Assembly: GCA_031772625.1 (NCBI GenBank)
Contig: CM062819.1
Span: forward strand, 1,228,501,070-1,228,565,069
Direction of reading: 5' to 3'
From: Pinus tabuliformis
Taxonomy: Eukaryota; Streptophyta; Pinopsida; Pinales; Pinaceae
Length of the DNA stretch: 64,000 bases
Shown here: piece after piece, positions 20,890 through 32,639 of the stretch
Numbering within the stretch: position 1 is the first letter of the stretch
How the letters are laid out: each line of letters starts with the position of its first letter
Program-made: the position numbers and the translations under genes
Notes under the pieces: model-generated
Database searches by the model: none
What the model was told of the DNA's origin: nothing
What the model saw: only the letters and a program-made list of their open reading frames with translations

Positions 20890-22820
20890 ATGGATCTACT
20901 TAAGAGATGTGTGATGTTGCATCATTGGAATCTGACTAAGAAAGAGATTGAAAGGTGGTTAGATTTGAGGCTTCATGAGTTTACGGCTCAAGAAAATATG
21001 AATCCATGCCTATTGAAGGAGGATTGGTTGAATAGATATCAGTATACAAAGACACAAAATTTTCTTTCCCACTTTACCATCTGAATTATATGAGTGGTTA
21101 GCAAAATTGGCAGACGGTCAAGGGAGGTGGAAGCTTGATAATCCTATAGTGTGGACTCCAAAATTGATGGGATGACTAGAGGCATCTGAAAACAAGATCG
21201 CGCGAGTTGTCGATCATTGGCTTGATCGAGTCCTAGGAGGATTGGTTACTAAATTTATGGTTGACACATCAGTTAGATATAGCGAAGCGGAGTGAATATT
21301 ATTTAAAGGACCGCGAGGTAAGTGCTTAAGGTCATTAAATACTTGGATTAAAATGCTATTATGTGAAAAGTGGGTAATTCCATTACCTAAATGTTCGGAG
21401 CTACATAGAGTGGAAGATTATTTAGAAGTCATGATGGATCAGGTCCATAGTATAGTTTGTTGATTGAAACTCCTTCAAGTGATGACAAAGGGATGGTGCT
21501 GACTACACCACGAAGCATTGTTCAGTTAATAAATCAGGGTATTTAGAGGATATCTCATCCATATTCTCCACCTCCACCTCCACCTCTAGCACATACACCT
21601 TCACCTACACCTCTACCTCCACCTTTTCCATTCATCATGGAAAACGCAAAGAAGATGTTGATCTTCAAAAAAATAGGAAGTTAAGATCTAGATAAATTAT
21701 GGTTTGTTGCGAACACTATATGGATAGCGCAAAAAGAAACAAATGATAATATAAAGAAGGCATAGATGGTTACTACCTTGCAGGATCGCGCACTAACATG
21801 GTACATTAAGTATTGCAATGATAATCCTCAAGTATCGTTATCAGAAACTAAGACAACTCTGAACAAAGAATCTAGTAAGCCTAAATCTGAGGCACAGTCG
21901 GTAATTGAATTTAAGGAGATCTGAATGGGAGTAGACGAGACATCTTGGGACTTTGATTAGAGGTTGAAGTGTGAGATCAGGTAGGCTAACATGCAAATCT
22001 CAGATGCCCAGCATCACAACTGGTTTATAGCATTGCTTTTGCCAAACTTAAGAATACCTTTGTCACTACAGAAGATAGAAATGCAAGAAGAACCCTTAGA
22101 AACCACAATGAGGCTACACGCATCACATATATAGGATCCAAACCTAGGGGTACAATAGATCCACTCATAGTTAGAGAGCCTACACCTAGAATTACAGAGC
22201 CTAAAGAAAGAGAAGGAGACTAAGCCAGAAGTGTGCACAGAGCTTTGGTGCTTGAAGTGAAAGGGCCATGGACAAGATAAAGATCATTGTCCAATATACT
22301 AATTATCTTATGGGGGGGGGGGGGCCTGAAGCCAGAAGTCCCAGTCGGGCCGAGCATGGGAACTATGCTATGGTGTGCCATTTGTCAAGTCACTCGGAAA
22401 CATGCGAAGAATAACTGCCACTTGCTTTAGAAGTTCGTTTAGACACCCCAACAGCTATTTTGCAATTTCTGTAAATCTATGGGCCATGATGAGCACCATT
22501 GTTGAAGTTATGCGCTAATGATGGAAAGAACCCCTACTTAACGTATGCAAGTGGAAATTCGGCCTTAGGATCAAGGCGCAGGATCAGCGTGGGGAGGATT
22601 TCAATGTCGAGGATGAGGACGAGGAGGGGGACCTAGTAGACGTCATGGTCAGATTATCTTCTACAACCACGGAGAGCTAGGGCACTTCAAGTGAGATTGC
22701 CTAAATCCTACACACCCTTTGTGTCGATATTATAGACAATTCGACCATGCCATAGAGGATTGTCCGATGCTAATAGCTAAAATGCAAGAGAAGAAAATGC
22801 AACCTCATTAGCCTACACAG
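20890..22820 (+). pseudogene. Element Z gag: capsid region and five zinc-knuckle-like motifs, broken
   Basis: Starts near an ATG at 20890 (64 open codons). A Pro-rich linker lies at 21566-21632. The capsid-like part at about 21770-22230 contains DRALTWYIKY and RLKCEIR, as in retrotransposon gag domains. Then come C-H-C arrays: 22240-22287 (one Cys codon now TGA), 22374-22418 (CAIC...H...C), 22461-22502 (CNFCKSMGHDEHHC), 22659-22704 (FYNHGELGHF, stop, DC; two Cys lost) and 22722-22764 (CRYYRQFDHAIEDC). An Arg/Gly-rich stretch separates motifs three and four. Gag forms the particle and the knuckles bind RNA. A 13-base G run at 22312-22324 disrupts the frame. Not functional. Confidence 0.85.
22312..22324 (+). 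repeat. Poly-G run of 13
   Basis: Homopolymer inside gag where a Gly-rich linker would be expected; likely length-unstable. Confidence 0.8.
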
Positions 22821-22839
22821 AATTTATAAATGATGAAAG

Positions 22840-23771
22840 CTAAGCTCCGCAAGGAAGATCAGAGTATTAATATTGTACTAAGAAGTGGTATGACGACTAA
22901 CGTAGATAAAGGTAAGTAGCTTGAGGAAGACGGATGGGTCTACAAATCTCCTGAGAGAGAAGTTGCCTTTGACCTTAATCGTGCTAAGGAAACATTCATG
23001 GAAGCAAAGAAGAGCTTTGTTGAGGCCTCCACCTCATAAAGCTAGGAAAAGAAACCAAAGACTAGTGCCACACAAGAGGTTGATCCTTCCATACTCACTA
23101 CTTTTTTGGAGATCTGCATGAAGTTACTGCACGATAGAAAAGTTGTGGAAGGATTGCAAGACTTAATAGAAAAATGCACCAATAAGGAAAAGACTTCTAC
23201 AGAGCAATGCACAGTTAAAAAAATTGGTAAACATAAGGCACGAATAGGATGCGAGATGCGGCTAATAGCATAGATGGGTGATTATGAAATGTACTAGGTA
23301 ATTTTGGATATGGGGTCTGATGCGAATGTTCTGCTGAAAAAGACATGGGAAAGGATGGGGAGGCCTGTGCTGCAATGCTCTCCGATTCAGCTCCGAATGG
23401 AAAACCAATAGAAAATCATCCCCACGGGACGATTGTATGGAGTGATGGTTGATATTGAAGGTGCGAGTGCATTAGCAGACTTCAAAGTTATAGAAATTAT
23501 TGATGACAGTAATCCCTACCCCGCACTCCTGGGAATCGACTGGGCTATTAATATGAATGGGGTCATTAATTTTAAGAAGAGGACAATGACCTTTGAAAAG
23601 AAGTCACTCAGGGTCATAGTGCCACTAGATCCTGTGGAAGGAGAGCGCTATACCGAACCTGTCCACGATTATGTAGAAAGTGACGACGAGCTGGATCAAA
23701 TATACAAGATAACAACACAAGATCAGGATTGGATCAATCCAATAGCAGATGGACGAATTGCATGGGACTGA
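22840..23771 (+). pseudogene. Element Z aspartic protease region, broken
   Basis: Upstream linker at 22840-23270 contains INIVLRSGMTT. The protease core has LDMGSDANVLLKKTW at 23304-23350; the D-M-G (23307-23315) stands where retroviral-type proteases have the D-[ST]-G or D-L-G catalytic triad. It continues open from 23433 with DNSNPYPALLGID-like sequence (IIDDSNPYPALLGIDWAI), equivalent to the 'ILG.D' second half of the fold. The protease would cut the polyprotein. In-frame stops lie at about 23270, 23297 and 23409. The frame ends at 23771 (TGA). Confidence 0.8.
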
Positions 23772-23774
23772 GAG

Positions 23775-24430
23775 AGTTCATGCACTTCTAACTCAGATGA
23801 GGAATTAGAACATTGGAAAAATTGCTTACATGAAGTGTCTACATTTCGATGCAATATGATGATGAAGTCACTGCATTGTGTTTCATTGGAGGTAAGAAAG
23901 CTACCTTATTATGATTTTCTAACTGAAGTAAATATGTTTTTAGATGAATTTGGGTGTGAAGCCCCTGAAGACCACCATTTTCAAGCATTGGAGTTGGCAC
24001 TGCGTGCTACACCTGCATGATGGTGGGGTACGCATAAGGATATTTTTGCTTGATGGAGGTATTATAAGGGAATGATGAAGTTACGATTTGGGCATGCTAA
24101 TACAAGAATGACTGAGAAGTATAGTGGAAGCATGATCCACATGATCACCTGGTGAAGTGGACTAAGGCGTGGTGGGCATAACTGCAACCAGATAGGGTAC
24201 ATATATTTTGTCATACCTTAGATACAACCCCAATGAAATGGTATCTCGACATAGAGCTACGCCATGGCGCTACTGAATGGGATGTATTGAAAGAAAGTTT
24301 CTTATTGACTTTCAGCTTTGAGGATGAGTTTGCAAGCGTCGATGAAGCACTTCAAGAGATAAAAGCAGTTATCTTTAGGACACTGAAAGAACCTATGGAA
24401 TGGACCCAACGAGATTGGAGCACCTAGTTG
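23775..24430 (+). pseudogene. Second gag-like block between protease and RT in element Z
   Basis: Two open pieces, 23835-24020 and 24233-24427. The first ends ALELALRATPA followed by WWGTH; the second reads MKWYLDIELRHGATEWDVL and FLLTFSF, then DEALQEIKAVIF. The pattern 'L...A..WW......W......RF' then 'WY.D......W..L...F...F' is the shape of a retrotransposon gag (capsid) domain, here downstream of the protease instead of at the N terminus. A stop after the first piece (24018) and others show decay. Function unknown; possibly a duplicated capsid segment or a lineage-specific spacer. Assignment to the gag fold is inference. Confidence 0.55.
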
Positions 24431-24516
24431 TGCCACTCATTGTAATGATATAATGTAACCACTAAAGAGGAGGAAAAAGACCCAAGGAATATCAATATTC
24501 CATAAATAGAAGGGCA

Positions 24517-25420
24517 TTGCATAATAGAAGGACCCAAGTACAGGACCCAGACATCTTTGTGCCTTCGAAAAAAATACAGTTAAACATTGGCACTGAGGAA
24601 GAAATGAAGTTCGCGAAGATTGGAGATTATTGGGATGATGCTATAGTAGAAAAAGTTGTCGAATTACTTCACGAGTACCAGGATCTCTTCCCCACTAAGT
24701 TTTCATATTTAAAGGGCATACTTGGCGATTTGGGTGTTATGCAGATCACATTGAAGCTAGATGTGAAGCCTGTCAAACAAAGGCATTATCACCTTAATAC
24801 TAAGTATAAGGAGAAGGTTCACCAAGAGTTGGATAAAATTTTGGATGTTGGAATTATAGAACCCATTGAAGGGTCTGATTGGCTGAGCCCGATGGTAGTC
24901 CAAGAGAAGAAACAAAAGGGTGAAATAAGGATCTGTGTAGATCTGTCAAATTTGAATGATGCATGTGTTCATGATCCATTTCCAACATCATTTATAGATG
25001 AAGTGTTAGAGAATGTTGGAGGGAAGGAGGCATATTCCTTTATGATGGGTTTTCTAGTTATCATCAAATTAAGATTGCACCAGAGGATTGAAGAAAAACC
25101 ACCTTCGCGACAGAGTGAGGCTGCTTTTAGTACACTGTTATGCCTTCTAGATTGAAGAATGCGCTTGCAATATTTTCCTACATAGTCATCATAGCGTTCA
25201 AAGAGTTCATTCATAAGTTTCTAGAAGTATACTTCAATGACTGGACTATGTTTGGATTGGTAAAACGCCATGCAATAAGTCTATGCCTTATGTTGGATAC
25301 ATGTTGAAGATACCAGATTGCGCTGAATTTGAAAAAATGTATATTTTGTGTTCCTTTTGGGATCTTTCTTAGTCATGTTGTCTATAAGAAAGGATTGACA
25401 GTGGACCCTACAAATATCTC
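24517..25420 (+). pseudogene. Element Z reverse transcriptase, broken
   Basis: Open from 24517 for 212 codons. Contains GIIEPIEGSDWLSPMVVQEK and GEIRICVDLSNLNDACVHDP, the fingers/palm start of gypsy RT ('P..SP...V.KK....R.CVDYR.LN'). Around 25050 the reading changes frame and continues as IKIAPED- and FKEFIHKFLEVYFND. The catalytic Y-x-D-D box is YFND (25230-25241), so one essential Asp has become Asn. RT makes DNA from the element RNA. At least two frameshifts. Confidence 0.95.
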
Positions 25421-26060
25421 TGTAATTATGAGCCTGGAGGCCCCTAAGAACATCAAACAGTTTCGTGCGATGTTGGGACACACTGGATACTATAGAAAAT
25501 TCATTAAATCCTATGCTCAAATTACCATGCCCATGGAAAAAATATTGAAGAAGGATGCAACATTCTATTGGGATGAGGAATGTCAATGCAACTTAGATGT
25601 GTTAAAAGAAAAGATGGTGACTACACCAATCCTAGTATTTCCCAATTGGAAGAAGGAGTTTCATGTACATGTGGATGCTTCTTGCATTGCATTGGGTGTA
25701 GTATTAACACAGGCAGGTGAAGGCGAACTAGACCATCCTATAGCCTTCACAAGTAGGAATTTATCAAAGGCTGAAAAAAATTATTCAATGATAGAGCGCG
25801 AGGGGTTGGCCATGGTCTACACGCTGCAAAAATTCAGGCATTATCTATTAGGGGGACATTTCAAAATGTATATAGATCATTCTGCCTTAAAGTACCTGGT
25901 CAACAAGCCTATGTTGGGGGGAAAGATTTACAGGTGGTTGTTATTATTTCAGGAATATGATTTTGAAGTTATTGTGAAGCTTAGTCGGTTGAACATCAGT
26001 CCAGACCACCTGTCAAGGATTGAAACAGGTAAAGAACCTAGTAATTTGGAGGAAGGGTTG
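25421..26060 (+). pseudogene. Element Z RT connection and RNase H
   Basis: Part of a 365-codon open frame (25329-26426), the longest in the window. Contains FRAMLGHTGYYRKFIKSYAQ (RT thumb side), then the RNase H set with HVHVDASCIALGVVLTQ (first Asp), IEREGLAMVYTLQKFRHYL (Glu) and MYIDHSALKYLVNKP (Asp), ending with PDHLSRIE. All three acidic residues I can check are kept. RNase H removes the RNA strand during reverse transcription. Confidence 0.95.
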
Positions 26061-27373
26061 CCAGACGCACAACTCTTTACGGTACATGTAGAAGATGACC
26101 ATTTTGCTAAAATTATTCAATTATTAACTATAGGGATGGCACTTGAAGGATATACAACTCAGCAGAAGAAAGAACTAGTAGTTCACGCAATAGATTTTTC
26201 AGTCATTGCAGGGCATTTGTACAAAATGGGGGCACACGAAATATTGTGGAGATATGTGCTAGAATTTGAGCGTGATATTATTCTCATTGAAGCTCATGGG
26301 GGAGCTATGGGAGGCCATTATGTAGGTAAAACTACCAAACATAATATTTTGCGTGCAAGATTATGGTGGCAAACATTACACAAGGATTCCAAATCATACT
26401 GTAAGGGTTGTGATGCATGTCAATGAACTCGCAGACCATCACAGAGGGATGAACTACCACTACATCCTCAAGTATCTTTGCAGGCATTTGAGAAGTGGGT
26501 GATCGTGATCATTTTTATTGGGCCAATTCAACCACCTGGAAAGAAACCGGGTGCGCGCTACATTATCACTACCACGGAATATTTAACCCGATGGGTGGAA
26601 GCATATCCAGTGAAAGACTGTACAACAACTACTACATCAAAGTTCTTATTTGAACATGTCTTAACGCGGTTTGGATGCCCGAAAGTATTAATGAGTGACA
26701 GGGGAACACACTTTTCAGAGTGAAATGATTAGCGTGATGACAGATGAATTTCAGTTCTACCATCAGAAGAGCACACCATATCACCCACAGACAAATAGGA
26801 CGGTCGAAGCTTTTAAAAAATTTTTGGAGAACATGTTGACAAAGGTCTATAACGCGGAGTGAATGAATTAGATGTGTGTGTACCTCTAGTACTATGGGTC
26901 TATAGGACAACCTGTAAGAATTTGGTAAGGAAAATTTCATTCATATTGGTCTATGGGGTTGAAGTGGTGATGCCTATGGACTACATTGTACCAAGTCTAC
27001 ACATAGTAGCTTTAATAGACATGGCAGATTGTGAGGCCTTGGAGGAACAACTCACGAAACTAATGAAGTTATAGGAGGACCAATTTCTGGCGGGATTCAA
27101 CCAACAAGTGCAGAAGGAGCGCGAAAAATCATGGCATGATCGCTGTATCAAGATTCACACTTTCAAGATAAATGATCTTGTGTTGTGATACGGTAGCAAG
27201 TTCACCAAATTTCCGGGTAAGTTCCAGGTGAATTGGTTTGGAACATATATTGTCAAGGAAATTACAGAGGGTGGCACAGTTCAACTCGCAAAGCTGAATG
27301 GTGAACCTTTTCCGGGAAAAGTGAATGGGAGTTGGCTAAAGATGTATATGGGGGTTCTTGCCCCTGCAAAATG
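26061..27373 (+). pseudogene. Element Z integrase, broken
   Basis: The zinc-binding HHCC part is at about 26290-26425 (EAHGGAMGGHYVGK... YCKGCDACQ). Core: GARYIITTTEYLTRWVEAYP and FGCPKVLMSDRGTHF keep the second Asp, and a frameshifted TVEAFKKF keeps the Glu, but the segment that should hold the first catalytic Asp reads WVIVIIFIGPI without it. The C-terminal part (27070-27370) has WHDRCIK and PGKFQVNWFGTYIVKEI and ends near WLKMYMG. There is no chromodomain. Integrase inserts the DNA copy. Stops at 26424, 26721 and 27072. Confidence 0.95.
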
Positions 27374-30300
27374 ACTATATGAATGGAAGACAGTCCTAGT
27401 GCTCCAGGAAGTTGCAAGGGAGCGCGGGACTATAAACTACACTGCCCGACTAGGAGGACAAGGCAGCAAGCAGGCTACGTGATGATTGACAAGGGTGCAA
27501 TAGATGAAGTTTCACTCAGGATGTTGTGCCATGAAGGAAGGTGTCACGTAGCCCAACCCAAAAATAGTTGTTGGAGTTATTGTAGCTGATTGGATTGAGA
27601 AAATCCCATTAGGAGGAGCGAGAAGGCGGCAATTAAGGTGAAAATATTTGAAAATATGCCGCCAAAGGTGCATTTATGACAAAGTTATGGAGGGAATGGT
27701 TGGATTTGAATCCAAAAATCGCTATAAGTATGTCATGTTGGTCTATAAAGAAACACTTTGTTGTCTACGAATTTCTTGCATGCACCGAGAATATTTGGAG
27801 GTTTTGTTCAAGCATGCAGGGCTAGCTCATTATCCTGATGCATTGCGCAATTTTTTTGTGGAGAGGATATCTGTGTTTATGAGTTCTGAGGCTGCATTGT
27901 CTGAAGCCCCAACTCTGGAAGCTATGGGTATAGAAGCTACACCAGCAGTATCTATATCGCCAAGCTCGCCTAGGCCAAAGTAGCATGCTTCTATGCCAAA
28001 GAAAAAGAAGTCGTCATAGAACTAGTGCGCCACTCACCCAAAAAGCATTTGTAGGAGGGGCAGCAAAAAGGAAAAATAAATAAGAAAAAGCAACCTTTTG
28101 TTCCCCTAGATTTAGACGAAGAGGAACTCTGCCAGGGGATTGAGGAGTTGGATGTTGAGGATGCTAAACCAATCACTATGCTTCTGGCATATGTGCCTCT
28201 GTGAAGAGGACAAAAGAAGGCGACCAAAGACACTGATTCCAACAAATGTTCAATTGCAACGCCACTCCTCCCTACTGAAGTTCCATTTGAAGGTACGCTC
28301 TTAGCGTGCATAACAATGTTAAAGATGGAAGAATGGGAACTCACCGACCAAGTGAAATTATCGCATTTAGCAACAAATTAGTATATGCCCCCCATATACT
28401 ATGAAGATACCAGGGTCACGAAGTTGGAACCAATGAAATGGGTCAGAGGATTTCAGCTGGTGGGACTATTACACATGCTATTCATACCCCATTTTCACCG
28501 CTCCAACATCAATACAGTGTGTGTGCGCCAGTTGCTAACATTAGTGCATGATGGGTGTTTATGGCTAGGTGAGCCTATCCCCATCACAGATATGTTAATC
28601 CATCAGATTACTAAGCTACCCTATAAAGGAGTAGACCTGAAAAAGGAGTTTGTGGGAAAAACCAAGGAAACACAACTCGCAAATCGCATGAAGATCGAGT
28701 TCGGGATTTTAAAGGGAAAGCATGGATATTCTATCCACTCCATAAAAGACCATGCGGTACATTTTGCAGCATAGATCCTAGCAGGAAAGATAATGCGGAA
28801 GTGTCGTGCGGATGAAGTGCCCGTGCCAGTTATTTCATTAGCAGCACAGTGTGTGAACAGGTCTAGTATTACTAGGCCCAATATCTCTGTAGCGAATTTT
28901 TGGCAGAATGTCACAAGGCGGAAGAGAAGAGCCATAAGTTCCACTATTCTTGGCTCTTATTGCTAATAGTTTTGGTGGCATGGAGGCTTCCAGAGGACAG
29001 TCAGTTCCCTCTGCTGAATGAGACCCTCCTAGAGGCAGCGAAGTTCGCTTCGTTGTAGCAGACAAAAGACACAGAACGGATTACAGAATCCAATTTTTTT
29101 TTTTTGTATTCATGGAGATGGACATGAAAATGGCTATAAACCAGAGGCCAAGGTTATCGCCCACCTTATTCAAGCAGCTGAGGGCCTTCACAGAATTTAA
29201 GGCTGACTTTCACAATGTTTGAATTCAGACGAGGAGAGACCCTGAAGAGGTATGGTACAAGTTGCCTTACTTAGTGGCTGACATAGATGTACATGAGGTT
29301 ATGGGTGGATGGCTAGTAGAGTGGCAAGAGCCTACCCATTTGGATGTCGGGACAATAAAATTAGACAGAAGCTCCTCTGCACAGACCTCTGCTGTGCAAA
29401 AGAGGAAAGACAAAGATTAGGAAGTCGTGTGGAAGAAGGTTGCCCAACAAAAGAGAGAAGTTGTTGAAAAGACCACTGCGGGGACATTGCGTGCTGAAAA
29501 GGAGCATGCAGACAAGGAACATAAAGAAAAGGACAAAGAATCGGCTTCCCCGCATACCAAAGAGTAGGAGCTATCTGTTCAAGGTGGCGATGGGGGTGAG
29601 GAGGTGTCCATCCACTTTAAATTGCAGAAGCACCCCAAAGAATCAATGATACGTCCACGAAAGAAAAGAAAATCAGATAAACATACATAGGTGGACCCTC
29701 TTGTACTAACATAGGGCGATTTAGATGAGATCAGTGACAAGGTTCGAGATTCCACATCCGAGCTATGAGTGCACTTTGAGTAGCAGCATATGCAGAGACT
29801 AAGGATTGTCCAGAAGGATCTACGTGACCTGCAGATCCAGGATGGTAGGATCCAGGAGAGCGTTGGGAAAGCGAGCATGGTGCAAGTGAGCCTGACTCAA
29901 GCGAGCATGATTGTTCTAGAAGTGGACCATGAGTGTTCTAAAAGTGGACCGAACATTGGACCTAAGGATCATTCCTTTACTAGAAGGATCCTTGCGAGAA
30001 AATAAACAAGAAGACTGAAGCACGCTAGAAAAGATCAAGGATATTGGGATCAATGTGGCCGCACTAACACTCCAGACCCTACACACATTGCATTAGGGGG
30101 TCTCAGATGAGTTCCATATCAAGGAGCAACATGCTCTTGTAGTCCTCAGTGAATGTAAATTCAAGAATGCATAGATGTAGGAGGAGAAGACTAAAGGGGA
30201 AAGAGGAAATGAAAGTGCAAAGCAAAAACCTAGAGTCGTTAATTGAACAATCTTGTCCAACAATTCCATAATTGCATATCCTAGACGGTGCATAGGTGAA

Positions 30301-30975
30301 GGCAAAAGTCAGGAAATAGCTAATGCGGTGCACGACGCCAAATATGAGGTTGGACGAGTCACTTTTGAGTTCTAGATGAAGATAACCGAACTCCAACTCA
30401 AGCTTCAACTAACCACACTACCATAAGTTTGGGAACAAAGAGGTGCAGCTATAAAATAATCAATGGGTCAACTAGATGTCGCAGTTCATGGTTGCGACCA
30501 ACTATCTAATAAGGGAATGGGCCTATGGGATACATTGCAGGAGGACCCTAAGATGAAACATTTGAACAAAGAGATTAGGGAAGCAACGCAAAAATATGAT
30601 GAAATCAGTACAACTGTGCGGATGTTGGCAACAGTCCAGCACTTTGCGTGCTTGCAGGAAGGCAAGGCAATTTAGATGCAGATACAGGAGTTACAAAAAA
30701 AGCAGTCCCTGCTAAGGGAATGGCTTCAGCCTTGGACAGAGGAAGCCAACCAACTTTCACAAAATATTCATGAAAAGATGAAGGCCATGCAGTAAACCCT
30801 GCAAACTAAGCAACTCGCAGTGGAGGGACCAACCACACATAAATTGATCCAGGAGGTACATCAAGCAGTAGAACAAAGTACCATGGAGCTTAAAACATTG
30901 ACCAAGGCATTAAACAAACTCCTCTAGAAAGTGGAAGAACCAGTTGAGTGACTCGAGGGTGAGTCACGATCTTTG
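27374..30975 (+). pseudogene. Element Z extra coding region (aORF) between integrase and 3' LTR
   Basis: About 3.4 kb with coding character on the plus strand, in pieces: 27383-27589, 27648-27983, 28385-28774, 29440-29649, 29790-30005 and 30463-30675. The 28385-28774 piece (KWVRGFQLVGLLHML, CVRQLLTLVHDGCLWLGEPI, ILAGKIMRKC just after) looks globular and resembles 'putative plant transposon protein' sequences found next to plant gypsy elements. The last 1 kb is rich in Gln, Glu, Lys and Leu with heptad-like spacing (IQELQKKQSLL, LNKEIREATQKYDEI), suggesting coiled coil. I see no signal peptide or transmembrane segment, so an envelope-like role is not supported. Function unknown. Confidence 0.65.
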
Positions 30976-30986
30976 TGTTGGGGGCC
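30975..30986 (+). promoter_or_regulatory. Polypurine tract of element Z
   Basis: Purine-rich GTGTTGGGGGCC directly before the 3' LTR start at 30987; interrupted by pyrimidines, so partly decayed. Confidence 0.55.
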
Positions 30987-31988
30987 TGTTGGTATGGGGT
31001 CCCAAGGGGTAGAATTGAATTAATTTAGTCATTTTTTGTAAAGAATTTTGTAAAGAATGTAAAGTCTCCACATAATATGGATGCGGAGCGCATAACTAGT
31101 TAAATGTCATAGGGGCCCTATCACCTTGGTTGGATAAGTGATAAGCGGTTTTGAAGGCTCACCCATGAGCTGGGGGGCCATGGTATTATATTAGAAAATC
31201 TATAAATAGTTGAGTCATAGCGAGTCTTAGAGATAAATTTGATAGCTAAGAAAAGAGAGATGAATGAATGAATGATTTTGTAGGGTTTTGATAGATAGGA
31301 AGGTCTATTCTTGTCAGTAGAAAAGGAAAGGCTCCACAGCTGAGTGCGCGGAGGCCTAGAAGTGTCCACAACTGAGTGTGTGGACCCCTGCACCTGAGTG
31401 GATAGATTAGTTGAAGTCTTTATGGGAACGATTTTGATTAATAAAGACTGATTTTGGGTTGGAAATACTTGCATCTATTCGTCTAATTGTTATGTCACTT
31501 TCACTACTATTTATGTAATTCATTGTGTTTTCTCTATGCGGATCGGGTTAATTAAACATTTTTATGCTTAACAAGATGATTGAATGATATTTGCGAAGAA
31601 ATAAATCTATTTTAAGTTAGTTTCAGAAAAGGAAGATAGGTCTGCGCGACGACAAATCTAGGTCTCAGAAGCCCTAGAAGACTGGTTCAGGTGCATGGAA
31701 GCAGCAGACATATTCTCTTAGGGCCTCAATAACACAATTAGCTGGTGCCGCAAAGAATTGAAGGTATCTAGGGTTGAATTAGGAGTTTTCCGGAAGGTTA
31801 TATCTGCGTGGAAGGAGACCTAAGGCATTGAAATACATCACACTAGTCTCTATATGCAGAAACTTGGTTCTTCCATCCCCCACTACAGCTTGCACTATGC
31901 AGGTTTCTTCCAAAAGGGCTAGTAGTGTAGGGCTTTATTGGTTGGCACAACTAACTCCTAACCTGGGTCAGGACCCCTTAAGCCAACA
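30987..31988 (+). repeat. Element Z, 3' LTR
   Basis: 1002 bp, collinear with 19852-20869, TATA box at 31201-31208, ends GCCAACA. Confidence 0.95.
31201..31208 (+). promoter_or_regulatory. LTR TATA box, element Z 3' LTR
   Basis: TATAAATA conserved with the 5' LTR. Confidence 0.65.
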
Positions 31989-31993
31989 ATAAT
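31989..31993. repeat. Target-site duplication of element Z, right
   Basis: ATAAT, identical to 19847-19851. Confidence 0.9.
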
Positions 31994-32639
31994 TTTAGGT
32001 CAATTTTGTCTAATACTTACCAAATATTTGTTGGTATTACAAATACCAAGGAGACTTTCAAGGGGGTTGCCGTCTACAAGTGGGTGCATGTAAATCACAG
32101 GATCGATGTCTCCTTGTTCATGCCAATAAAATTGTTGTAATAGTAGGTTGGAGCCTACAACAATATTCTAACATAATTTTTTTGGTTTGATGGTATTGTG
32201 TTATGACAATCAAAGTGTAATGCAAGTAACTGAAAATCATGTTTTCACAATAACATGAAAGGATTGGAGCTTCATGTTCATTATTTAAGGTAGATGGTTC
32301 AATACACTATTGTGTCTATTATTTATTACAATAAAATGATTAGATCATTAATATTTCTAGGAAGAATCTAGTGGAAACTATATTTCTAAAACTTTAGAGT
32401 ATCCCTAGGATTTAGGAAGGTGAAATTATGGATGGTTAATTTAACCTCCTAAATCTCCAAAGGGTTGTGTTAATGCGGAGGTCTTGGAACATCAAGTTTG
32501 TGATACTTGCAAATATTCTAGAGATACTTTTCAATCAAAGGTCAACTAGGAGAATAGATTGGTCAATTAGGTTGACAAAAGTAGTTGATTAGTGTGTAAA
32601 TTGAGGTAAAAATGTATGAGATCTTCGCATGACCAAGAA
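31994..32639. other. Intergenic, no gene seen
   Basis: AT-rich sequence without a convincing frame or repeat. Confidence 0.5.

Larger units (their letters stand above)
19852..31988 (+). mobile_element. Element Z: 12.1 kb Ty3/gypsy LTR retrotransposon, degenerate but structurally complete
   Basis: LTRs 19852-20869 and 30987-31988 (TGTTGG...CCAACA), perfect 5-bp target duplication, primer site, polypurine tract, gag, protease, RT, RNase H, integrase in that order on the plus strand. PR-RT-RH-INT order and sequence motifs are Ty3/gypsy. There is no chromodomain; the tRNA-Asp-type primer and large size recall the Athila/Tat side of the family, which is an inference. Unusual are a second gag-like block between protease and RT and a ~3.4 kb coding-like region after integrase. 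Stops and frameshifts occur throughout; the element cannot encode its proteins now. LTRs differ by roughly 10-15 percent over the stretch I compared by eye. Confidence 0.95.

Noticed and set aside
27374..30975. Envelope-like gene in element Z
   Set aside because: No signal peptide, transmembrane segment or heptad-plus-fusion layout could be seen; the coiled-coil tail alone is not enough.
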